From positions 1 through 64,000 of the forward strand of contig NZ_SRXY01000006.1 of NCBI RefSeq assembly GCF_004804335.1: DNA of 64,000 bases, in the 5' to 3' direction. Below the pieces are notes generated by a model that saw nothing but the letters and a program-made list of their open reading frames with translations, made no database searches and was not told where the DNA came from. Position 1 is the first letter of the stretch; every line of letters begins with the position of its first letter. The DNA comes from Pacificoceanicola onchidii. GTDB taxonomy: Bacteria; Pseudomonadota; Alphaproteobacteria; Rhodobacterales; Rhodobacteraceae. Made by a program: the position numbers and the translations under genes. Of this stretch, positions 50,268 through 57,305 are shown one piece after another.

Positions 50268-51302
50268 GTGTCGAACTCTCTTCTCCTTTCCCGCCGCAGC
50301 TTCATGATCATGCCGCTCGCGCTGGCCGCCTGCAAAACCGGCTGGTCCGTGCTGGAGCTTTCCGGGCTGACCATGGGCACCGGTTACAATATCGTCGCGG
50401 TTGATCACTCCAAGGCTGTGAACAAGGCCGAGCTTCAGGCCGCCGTTGATGCGGCGCTGGCGGATGTGAACACGCAGATGTCCAACTGGGACGCGTCTTC
50501 CGAGATTTCGCGCTTCAACGCGCTGGCCAAGGGCGAAAGCCTGACCGTCTCCGCCGAGCTGGCCGAAGTCATGGCCGCCGCCGCGGACGTCAACCGCGCC
50601 TCTCAGGGCCGCTTTGACGTCACCGTGGGCGCTCTGATCGACCTCTGGGGCTTTGGCGCGGGCCAGTCCCCGAAGACAGCCGCTCCGTCCGAGACCGCCA
50701 TTCTCGACGCCATGGGTTGCTGCGGTCAGGCACAGTCCATCGCACAGGCCGGCACCACGCTGACCAAGACGCAGGACGGCGCAGAGGTGTACCTCTCGGC
50801 CATCGGCAAAGGCTTTGGCGTCGATCACGTCGCCCGTGCCCTCGCCTCCTTCGGCATCACCGATTACATGGTTGAGATCGGCGGCGATCTGGTTACCGCA
50901 GGCCGCAACCCCGAAGGTCTGCCCTGGCAGATCGGCATCGAGACCCCGAGCAGCTTTGATCGCGGCGTGATGCAGGTCGTGGGTCTGTCCGATCTCGGCA
51001 TGGCCACCTCCGGCGACTACCGCAACTACTTCGAAGCAGACGGGGAGCGGTTCTCCCACATCATCGACGCCACCACGGGCCGTCCGGTGACGCACAACAC
51101 CGCGTCCGTGACTGTTCTGACCGACAACGCGATGCTGGCGGACGCATGGGCCACGGCGCTGCTGGTTCTGGGCACCGAAAAGGGCCTCGAGATCGCAAAT
51201 TCCCGTGACATGGCGGTTTTGTTTGTTGATCGCACGGGCGCAGAGGCCACATCTGATGTGACAACCACCGCATCGCGCAAGTTCCTTGAACTGACCGCCT
51301 AA
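50268..51302 (+). CDS. apbE: FAD:protein FMN transferase (ApbE)
   Basis: 344 aa. GTG start with GGAG upstream. The N-terminus LLLSRRSFMIMPLALAAC carries a twin-arginine motif and a lipobox Cys, so it is a Tat-exported lipoprotein facing the periplasm. The ApbE fold shows LTMGTGYNIVAV, SNWDASSEISRFN, YLSAIGKGFGVDHVA, EIGGDLVTAG and SHIIDATTGRPV. It attaches FMN to Thr of NqrB and NqrC. It is divergent from nqrA and followed by nqrM. Confidence 0.96.
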   Translation: MSNSLLLSRRSFMIMPLALAACKTGWSVLELSGLTMGTGYNIVAVDHSKAVNKAELQAAVDAALADVNTQMSNWDASSEISRFNALAKGESLTVSAELAEVMAAAADVNRASQGRFDVTVGALIDLWGFGAGQSPKTAAPSETAILDAMGCCGQAQSIAQAGTTLTKTQDGAEVYLSAIGKGFGVDHVARALASFGITDYMVEIGGDLVTAGRNPEGLPWQIGIETPSSFDRGVMQVVGLSDLGMATSGDYRNYFEADGERFSHIIDATTGRPVTHNTASVTVLTDNAMLADAWATALLVLGTEKGLEIANSRDMAVLFVDRTGAEATSDVTTTASRKFLELTA

Positions 51303-51319
51303 GACAAAAGAGCCCGCCC

Positions 51320-51559
51320 ATGTCCACGTTCCTGCTCACCTTCGGCCTGTTTGCCCTTGTCATGATCGGCATGGCGGTTGGGGTGATGTTCAGCGGACGC
51401 ACGATCAAGGGCAGCTGCGGCGGGCTCAACGCCATCTCCGACGCGGACAAATGCCTTGTCTGCAAGAAAGACATCGACCCGGACAGCCCCTTGCGCGAAC
51501 GCCTCGGCGCCTGCCCCCGGGCCAAGAAGATGCTCGACGAGATGGAGCAGCAGGGCTGA
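51320..51559 (+). CDS. nqrM: Na+-NQR maturation protein NqrM
   Basis: 79 aa. One membrane helix (about 5-25) followed by four Cys (C33, C45, C48, C65) in the order CGG, C-x2-C, ACPRAKK. This is the NqrM (DUF539) pattern, required to build the Cys-ligated iron centre between NqrD and NqrE. It starts 17 bp after apbE, so the two assembly genes form one operon. Confidence 0.95.
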   Translation: MSTFLLTFGLFALVMIGMAVGVMFSGRTIKGSCGGLNAISDADKCLVCKKDIDPDSPLRERLGACPRAKKMLDEMEQQG

Positions 51560-51579
51560 ACGGGGTTTGATGGGACATT

Positions 51580-51907
51580 GAGCGCCCACCCGTCCCGGAC
51601 CTGATCCGGGACCTCATCGCAGACCTTTGAGCCAGAGAACAAGCCGCGCCTATCGACGGGCCGTGGTACGGCGATCCCCCTCTGGTCCCCTCGATTTATC
51701 CCAGCCACTGGCGCGCTAGTCAGGTCTAGCTCGACACGATTGCCCAATCGCCGTGCCGTCACGCCAAAGGCGTGCCGAGCCCTTGTCGGCGCACCTCCGG
51801 TGCGACGGGACGGCCCGTCATGTCGGAGACATGCTTCCAGCATGATGGCGCGGCGGCCTGCGGCCTTGATTCCGCGCCTGTGGTGAGGGGAATGGCCTCT
51901 CAAGGCC
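51580..51907. repeat. Three-copy inverted-repeat element, copy 3 with inserted mini-hairpins
   Basis: The left inner arm (51643-51664) and core (CTCGATTTATCCCAGCCACT) are as in copy 1. The right arm is split: ACGGCCCGTC (51810-51819) is separated from GGCGCGGC (about 51847-51854) by two small hairpins (CATGTC-GGA-GACATG and CATGCT-TCC-AGCATG). Before the arm lie CACGCC-AAA-GGCGTG and CGCAC-CTCC-GTGCG hairpins. No gene in 51560-51914. Confidence 0.75.
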
Positions 51908-51914
51908 GAAACCC

Positions 51915-52091
51915 CTACCCCTCCATCGGCACAAACCCCAGAACCAGCAAACAGCCCGCCGCAATCACACCGTAAATCCAGAGCTGCCAGCGCGGCCCTT
52001 CGGTTTTCCACACACGGCGATAGCTGTAGCCCGCGAGGCAGGCGATGACGAAGATAACCGTCGCCAAAACAGGTGTCAGAACAAAATCCAT
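51915..52091 (-). CDS. Small membrane protein, unknown
   Basis: 58 aa with two hydrophobic helices (about 5-22 and 38-54) joined by SYRRVWKTEGPRWQLW. The ATG at 52091 is chosen because the protein then begins MDFVLTPVLATVIF; the longer frame to 52178 overlaps the CBS gene start. No family recognised. Its upstream region is shared with the divergent CBS gene. Confidence 0.6.
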   Translation of the reverse strand: MDFVLTPVLATVIFVIACLAGYSYRRVWKTEGPRWQLWIYGVIAAGCLLVLGFVPMEG

Positions 52092-52176
52092 CACCGCACG
52101 CGCCCTCTTTTGCTCAAAACTGTTGTCGCTGCCGCGTTTTGCAGTACGCTGAAGCAAAGAACAAGCGGAGGAAAGC

Positions 52177-52698
52177 ATGCCAACATCTTATCAGCCCCCA
52201 ACCCGCGGCGACGACGAGCAGAAAAGCACGCAGAGCCAATCGCTGCAGACCAACCTGTCTGCCGCCGAGGCCACCGTGGGGCATGTGCTCGACAGCAAGG
52301 GCGGCGATATCATCTGGATCAGCCCGACCGATACGATCCAGCACGCGGTTGAAGTGCTGCGCGACAACCGGATCGGCGCGCTGCTGGTCAAGAACGATGA
52401 CGGCTCCGTCGCCGGGATCCTGTCCGAACGCGACATCGTGCGCCGCCTTGCGGACACGCCCGGCACCACCCTGCCGCAGTCGATCAATGAAATCATGGTG
52501 ACCGAGGTGCAGACCGCCACGCGCTCCGAATCGCTGGTCACGGTGCTGCGCCGCATGAGCGACGGCCGTTTCCGCCACATGCCGGTGATGGATGGCGACT
52601 ATGCGGTTGGCATGATCACCATCGGGGACGTGGTGAATTTCCGCCTCGCCGCGCTGGAATATGAAGCGCTGAAGCTCAAACAGCTGATCGTCGGCTGA
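52177..52698 (+). CDS. CBS-pair protein
   Basis: 173 aa, almost entirely a CBS pair (about 30-165): ILSERDIVRRLAD and MSDGRFRHMPVMDGDYAVGM with GDVV are standard. No catalytic domain. CBS pairs bind adenosine nucleotides. Similar stand-alone proteins in this lineage are often called inosine-5-monophosphate dehydrogenase-related, but that is only domain similarity. GCGGAGG lies upstream of the ATG. Confidence 0.9.
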   Translation: MPTSYQPPTRGDDEQKSTQSQSLQTNLSAAEATVGHVLDSKGGDIIWISPTDTIQHAVEVLRDNRIGALLVKNDDGSVAGILSERDIVRRLADTPGTTLPQSINEIMVTEVQTATRSESLVTVLRRMSDGRFRHMPVMDGDYAVGMITIGDVVNFRLAALEYEALKLKQLIVG

Positions 52699-52736
52699 CC
52701 AATCACCAAGGCGCCGTCCTCCGACCGGGGCGGTGC

Positions 52737-52781
52737 CAAAAGTCATCCATGACTTTTGCAAATTCCTTCGAAGGAATTTGC
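52737..52781. repeat. Twin-hairpin element, copy B
   Basis: Hairpin 1 (52737-52758) is CAAAAGTCAT-CC-ATGACTTTTG. Hairpin 2 (52758-52781) is a perfect 24-bp palindrome with arm GCAAATTCCTTC. The order, lengths, loop and shared G are the same as in copy A at 30145. It lies between the CBS and channel genes. Confidence 0.8.
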
Positions 52782-52872
52782 CCCTCCCTCCTGCCTGCGC
52801 GCTGTTGAAGCCGCTCCGGACAGGCGTTATCTCCGCTGCTGACGCATACCGCCACTCTGGAGCAGCCCCCCG

Positions 52873-53691
52873 ATGACGATCCGCGAGCGCCTTGGCGCGA
52901 TTCTCGACAAACCTGCCACGCGCAACACCATCACCGCCGTGATCCTGTTCAATGCCGTGATCCTCGGGCTGGAAACCTCCAAAACCCTGATGGATGCGGC
53001 GGGCGGGCTGATCGTCACGCTCGACCGGCTCTGCCTTGCGATCTTTGTCGTGGAACTGGCCGCCAAGCTCATCGCGCGCGGCCCGGCGTTTTTCCGCAAC
53101 GGCTGGAATGTCTTTGACTTCGTCATCGTCGGCGTCGCCCTGATCCCCGCCGCGCAGGGGCTTGCGGTACTGCGGGCCTTGCGGATTTTGCGCCTTCTGC
53201 GTCTCGTCTCTGTCGCGCCCACCCTGCGCCGGGTGGTCGAAGGCTTCGTGACCGCCCTGCCCGGCATGGCCTCGGTCTTCCTGCTGATGGCGCTGATCTT
53301 CTACATCGCCTCGGTGATGGCCACCAAACTCTTCGGCGCCAGCTTCCCGGACTGGTTCGGCACCATTTTCCTGTCGGCCTATTCGCTGTTCCAGATCATG
53401 ACGCTGGAAAGCTGGTCCATGGGCATCGTGCGCCCGGTGATGGAGGTCTATCCCTACGCCTGGGCTTTCTTTGTGCCGTTCATCCTGATGACCACCTTTG
53501 CCGTGGTAAACCTGATCGTCGGCCTCATCGTGAACTCCATGCAGGAGGCCCACGCCGAGGAAGAGGTCGCTGCCACGGAAAGCTACCGCGACGCGGTGCT
53601 GGCCCGGCTTGATGCCATCGAACGGCATATGTCTCAGCAACCCGAGACCGAGCGAAAAAGGGACGTGCAAAAAGGGGACGGGCAGAAGTAA
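52873..53691 (+). CDS. NaChBac-like voltage-gated ion channel
   Basis: A 272-aa single-domain, six-helix channel. The S4 helix has Arg at 101, 104, 107 and 110 in an every-third pattern. The pore has TLESW at 177-181, the selectivity filter of bacterial voltage-gated sodium channels. The cytoplasmic tail after about 225 is a charged coiled coil, as in BacNav tetramerisation domains. A Na+ channel fits the sodium-based energetics suggested by nqr and the SSS symporter. Confidence 0.93.
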   Translation: MTIRERLGAILDKPATRNTITAVILFNAVILGLETSKTLMDAAGGLIVTLDRLCLAIFVVELAAKLIARGPAFFRNGWNVFDFVIVGVALIPAAQGLAVLRALRILRLLRLVSVAPTLRRVVEGFVTALPGMASVFLLMALIFYIASVMATKLFGASFPDWFGTIFLSAYSLFQIMTLESWSMGIVRPVMEVYPYAWAFFVPFILMTTFAVVNLIVGLIVNSMQEAHAEEEVAATESYRDAVLARLDAIERHMSQQPETERKRDVQKGDGQK

Positions 53692-53812
53692 CCCTTCAAG
53701 CCCGCCCCAACGACGCCAGTTCGCACATTTTTTGACCGTCAGACATCCCGTGGGGATACAGATCTGGAATGCCCGCCCAAAGACGCGGCGCGATCCGGCG
53801 TTTAAGAATCCC

Positions 53813-54265
53813 TCAGGCCACCGCCTCTTCCTCGACCACCTCGGCAAAGCTCTTGAAGAACTTGCTCGCCAGTTTCTGCGCCGTGCCCTGAATGAGGCGG
53901 CTGCCAAGCTGCGCCAGCTTGCCGCCGATCTCGGCCTTGGCGTCATAGCGCAGCACCGTCACGCCCTCGTCCGCCGTCAAAGTCACATCCGCGCCCCCCT
54001 TGGCATGGCCCGCCGCGCCGCCATTGCCTTGCCCGGAGAGGGAAAACGCATCCGGCGCGCCGCTCTGGTCCAGCGTCACCGTGCCGGAGAACTTCGCTTT
54101 CACCGGCCCGACCTTCAGCACCACCTTAGCCTCCAGTTCCGTATCGGAGTGCTTGATCAACTCCTCACAGCCCGGAATGCACTGTTGCAGCACCTCAGGA
54201 TCGTTCAGCGCCGCATAAACCACGTCTTTCGGCGCGTTGATGGTAATCTCGTCACTCAGTTGCAT
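53813..54265 (-). CDS. coxG: CoxG, SRPBCC-fold CO dehydrogenase accessory protein
   Basis: 150 aa. MQLSDEITINAPKDVVYAALNDPEVLQQCIPGCEE is the CoxG/SRPBCC start. CoxG is needed to recruit CO dehydrogenase to the membrane and was recently linked to quinone delivery. AGGAAG lies upstream of the ATG. The position after coxF matches the classic coxDEFG order. This copy lacks a long C-terminal membrane tail but ends in a KFFKSFAEVVEEEAVA helix. Confidence 0.93.
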   Translation of the reverse strand: MQLSDEITINAPKDVVYAALNDPEVLQQCIPGCEELIKHSDTELEAKVVLKVGPVKAKFSGTVTLDQSGAPDAFSLSGQGNGGAAGHAKGGADVTLTADEGVTVLRYDAKAEIGGKLAQLGSRLIQGTAQKLASKFFKSFAEVVEEEAVA

Positions 54266-54280
54266 GGATCTTCCTTTTCT

Positions 54281-54376
54281 TCAGCAACAGGGAAATTTGA
54301 TCCGGGCGAGGATCTCTGCCTGCGCCCGATTGGGACGCAGCCGCGCCCTTAACATATTGAAAAACCGTCGCATCAT
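54281..54376 (-). CDS. Possible 31-aa basic peptide between coxF and coxG
   Basis: MMRRFFNMLRARLRPNRAQA then EILARIKFPCC. The first ATG overlaps the coxF stop codon (ATGATG), and GGGGAGGATC lies upstream, so it is positioned for translation. It is strongly basic, probably an amphipathic helix, with a terminal Cys-Cys. It is too short to assign, and may be a leader or chance ORF. Confidence 0.4.
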   Translation of the reverse strand: MMRRFFNMLRARLRPNRAQAEILARIKFPCC

Positions 54377-55158
54377 GGCCGATCCTCCCCACGCGGCACC
54401 GGCGCACGGCGGATCTGTACCAGTGACGCAAGGATCGACAGGGCGATCTCTTCCGGCGTGACCGCCCCGATGTTCAGCCCTGCCGGCGCATGAACCGCAG
54501 CAACCCGGCCCTCCTCCTGCCCCGCCGCCACGAGCTTGGCCGACAAAGCCGCGTATTTCTTCGCGCTGCCGACAAAGAACACATGCTCCGTCCCGGCCTG
54601 CAATGCCGCCGTCAGCGCATCCATGTCCCCCTGTCCCTGCGTCGCCACCACGATCACGCGCAGCCGCGCAGGCACCGCAGACGAGATCTCCCCGGCAACC
54701 GACCAGTGAAACTGCGGCGCAAGCTGGCACAGCGCTTCGGCCACGGGCGAGCCGCCCAGAACCACCAGTTCCGGCATCGGCAGGCATGGCTCGATGAAGA
54801 TATCAACCGTGCCCCGCGAGGGGCAGCCATTGCGCGCGTAAAGCACCCCGGCCTCTTCCTCGCCCGCCGCTTTGCCCTGCTCCGCCAGATGCTCTTCGGG
54901 AGCCACGGAAATCAGCTTCGGCCCGCCGCTTTCAATCGCCGCGAGCGCCGCACGTCTGACCGCCCCGCGCGTGCAGCCGCCGCCCAGAAACCCGTGCAGG
55001 ATCGCCCCGTCCGCACCGATGATCGCCTTTGCGCCGGGTTTGGCAGCGGTGGTGCCGTTGGTGCGCACGATCGTGGCAAAGGCAAAGGGTTCCTGCCGGT
55101 CGCGCAAATCCTGCGCGGTCTCGGCAATCGGATCAGAGAGGAATTCTGCAGGGGTCAT
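54373..55158 (-). CDS. coxF: CoxF, XdhC/CoxI-family molybdenum cofactor maturation protein
   Basis: 261 aa. GFLGGGCTRGAVRRAAL holds the conserved Cys of XdhC-type proteins, and a Rossmann-like C-terminal half follows (LPMPELVVLGGSPVAEAL). It probably helps sulfurate or copper-load the Mo site of CoxL. It overlaps coxE by 4 bp, with the start inside coxE. Confidence 0.92.
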   Translation of the reverse strand: MTPAEFLSDPIAETAQDLRDRQEPFAFATIVRTNGTTAAKPGAKAIIGADGAILHGFLGGGCTRGAVRRAALAAIESGGPKLISVAPEEHLAEQGKAAGEEEAGVLYARNGCPSRGTVDIFIEPCLPMPELVVLGGSPVAEALCQLAPQFHWSVAGEISSAVPARLRVIVVATQGQGDMDALTAALQAGTEHVFFVGSAKKYAALSAKLVAAGQEEGRVAAVHAPAGLNIGAVTPEEIALSILASLVQIRRAPVPRGEDRP

Positions 55159-56339
55159 AGCCGGGTCAACTCCGTCTCAAGCGCGGCCAGATCGGCCAGG
55201 GTGTTGGCCGCCGCGAACAAATCCAGATGCGGCAGCGCCGCCGCCATACCGCCCGCCACGGGGGCGTAATCCTTCCACCCTTTCAAAGGGTTGAGCCAGA
55301 TGATCCGACAGCCCCGCTTGCGCAATCGCGCCAGCGCGTGGTCCATTTCTTCTGGCGGCGCCGTGTCGTAGCCATCGCTCAGGATGATCACCACCGACCG
55401 CCCATCGACAAACCGCCGCGCATAGGTTTCGGCAAAGAGCTGCAGGCTCGCGCCAATCTTCGAGCCGCCGCCAAATCCATCGGCCATCAGCGACATGCGC
55501 CCAATCGCCCGCATGGCATCGCGGTCGCGCAGCGCCTCGGTGATCCGCACCAGCCGCGTGTGAAAGAGGTACGCATCCGCCGTGTCATCCCCGCGCATCA
55601 GCCCCGCCAGAAAGGCCAGAAACACCTGCGCATACACGCCCATGGAACCTGACACATCACACAGCGCCACGATCTTCGGCGCGCGGTCCGGGCGTTTGCG
55701 CCGGTAGAGCCGCAGCGGCTCGCCCCCGGTCGAAAGGCTGCGCCGAATGGTCTTGCGAAAATGCAAGCGGTCGCCTTTGCGCGCCGCGATCCGCCGACGC
55801 GAGCGCCGGTCCTTCAGCGCCTGCCCCAGACGCCGTGCCACGGCCTCGGCCTCGGCAATCTCTTCGGGCCGCACCAGATCACGCAGGTCTCGCCGCGACA
55901 GGTTGCGCCGCTCGGTGGCAATCAGCTTGCCCTCGCCGTCACGCTCCGCCTCGCCGTCGCCGCCATCAGGCGCGGTGCTTTGCCCTGAGCCGCCCATGTC
56001 CTCACCTTTGGCATTGCGCGAAGAGTGTACCGCGTCATCGCCCTTCTGCGGCGCGGCGCTCGGCACCACCTTCGTGCGCACCCGCCCCATGTCCATCCAA
56101 TAGGCTTCGAACAACGCGTCAAACCGCTGCGCCTCTTCCTTGCATCCCGTGCAGACCGCACGCAGCGCCGCCCGTGCCAGCATCGGCCGCGCCGCCTCCA
56201 CATGCGTAAGCGCGCTGAGTGCTGCCTCACTTTCCTGCACACCAAGCCGCAGGCCATTCTCCCGCAGATGCGCCACAAACCCGGCCATGCGCGCCGCAGA
56301 CCCCGGATCGCGGGCGGCAAAGCGTGTGACCCGGCTCAT
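55155..56339 (-). CDS. coxE: CoxE, VWA-domain maturation protein
   Basis: 394 aa. The C-terminal von Willebrand A domain has the MIDAS motif DVSGSMG near 230. A charged middle contains many Arg residues. It works with the CoxD AAA+ ATPase to assemble the [CuSMoO2] centre. It overlaps coxD by 4 bp. Confidence 0.94.
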   Translation of the reverse strand: MSRVTRFAARDPGSAARMAGFVAHLRENGLRLGVQESEAALSALTHVEAARPMLARAALRAVCTGCKEEAQRFDALFEAYWMDMGRVRTKVVPSAAPQKGDDAVHSSRNAKGEDMGGSGQSTAPDGGDGEAERDGEGKLIATERRNLSRRDLRDLVRPEEIAEAEAVARRLGQALKDRRSRRRIAARKGDRLHFRKTIRRSLSTGGEPLRLYRRKRPDRAPKIVALCDVSGSMGVYAQVFLAFLAGLMRGDDTADAYLFHTRLVRITEALRDRDAMRAIGRMSLMADGFGGGSKIGASLQLFAETYARRFVDGRSVVIILSDGYDTAPPEEMDHALARLRKRGCRIIWLNPLKGWKDYAPVAGGMAAALPHLDLFAAANTLADLAALETELTRL

Positions 56340-57214
56340 GCCGCCTTCCCCGCAAGCCGTTGCGCCACTTCCGTCGTCACCGCCGCCCGGTCCGCTTGCG
56401 TCTTCAGCAAAGTCGTCAGTGTGTTCTGCAAGACCGCCGGATCATCCGTCAGATCCGCAATCCCCAGCCCCATGAGCGCGGCGGCAAAGTCCAGCATCTC
56501 CGCCACGCCGGGAACCTTCTCCAAATCCTCGCTCCGCAAAGCCTGCACAAACCCGATGATCTGCTCGCCCAAACGCCGCTCAATCCCGGCACAGCGCGCC
56601 TGCAAAATCGCCAGTTCCGTCGCCGGGTCCGGGTATTCGACATAGGAAAACAGACAGCGCCGCCGCAAAGCATCCGACAAATCGCGCGTGCCATTCGACG
56701 TCAGGATCACCACGGGCTTTGTCACCGCCTCAATCGTCCCAAGCTCCGGCACGGTGATCTGGTAGTCCGCCAGCATCTCCAAAAGAAACGCCTCGAACTC
56801 CTCATCCGCCCGGTCGATTTCATCAATCAGCAACACAGGCGCGGCATCCTGCGTGATCGCCTGCAACAATGGCCGCTCCAGCAAGTATTCCCGAGAGAAT
56901 ATCCGATCTTCAACGGCCCGACCGGTCTCGCCGCTTTCCGCCGCCGCCCGGATCGCCAGCAATTGCCGCTGGTAATTCCACTCGTAAATCGCCTGCGCCG
57001 CGTCCAAACCCTCATAACATTGAAGCCGAATAAGACGCGTATCCTGCGCCGCCGCCAAAACCCGCGCCACTTCCGTCTTGCCAACGCCCGCCGCCCCTTC
57101 GAGCAACAAAGGCCGCTGCAATGTGAGCGCCAGATGCAACGCCACGGCCAGATCGTCCGAGGCCACATACCCCTCGGCCCGCAGCCTGTCCTGCAAGGAT
57201 TGAAAGCCGTCCAC
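56336..57214 (-). CDS. coxD: CoxD, MoxR-type AAA+ ATPase
   Basis: 292 aa. Walker A EGAAGVGKTEVARVLA (about 37-52), Walker B VLLIDEIDRADEEFEAFLLE, sensor 1 ILTSNGTRDLSDALRRR. CoxD is a membrane-associated chaperone ATPase that functions with CoxE to insert sulfur and copper into CoxL. Upstream lies the third CAAATACCTCGGGG repeat. Confidence 0.95.
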   Translation of the reverse strand: MDGFQSLQDRLRAEGYVASDDLAVALHLALTLQRPLLLEGAAGVGKTEVARVLAAAQDTRLIRLQCYEGLDAAQAIYEWNYQRQLLAIRAAAESGETGRAVEDRIFSREYLLERPLLQAITQDAAPVLLIDEIDRADEEFEAFLLEMLADYQITVPELGTIEAVTKPVVILTSNGTRDLSDALRRRCLFSYVEYPDPATELAILQARCAGIERRLGEQIIGFVQALRSEDLEKVPGVAEMLDFAAALMGLGIADLTDDPAVLQNTLTTLLKTQADRAAVTTEVAQRLAGKAA

Positions 57215-57226
57215 ACGCGCCTCCTG

Positions 57227-57282
57227 TTTCTTTGGGCCAAAAATACCTCGGGGGTGCGGGGGCAGCGCCCCCGCCCGGTCGG
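57227..57282. repeat. CAAATACCTCGGGG-type intergenic repeat, copy 3
   Basis: GTTTCTTTGGGCCAAAAATA, then CCTCGGGGGTGCGGGGGCAG and GCGCCCCCGC. It lies between coxD and coxL. A CGGGTCAC-aac-GTGACCCG hairpin follows at 57281-57299. Confidence 0.65.
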
Positions 57283-57305
57283 GTCACAACGTGACCCGAA
57301 ACCCC

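Noticed and set aside
52114-53946. A 610-codon minus-strand frame opposite the channel gene
   Set aside because: Shadow frame; the plus-strand channel has S4 and pore motifs.
54281-54787. A 168-codon frame spanning the coxF 3' end
   Set aside because: The upper part is an out-of-frame reading of coxF; only the last 31 codons after the coxF stop are kept as a possible small ORF.
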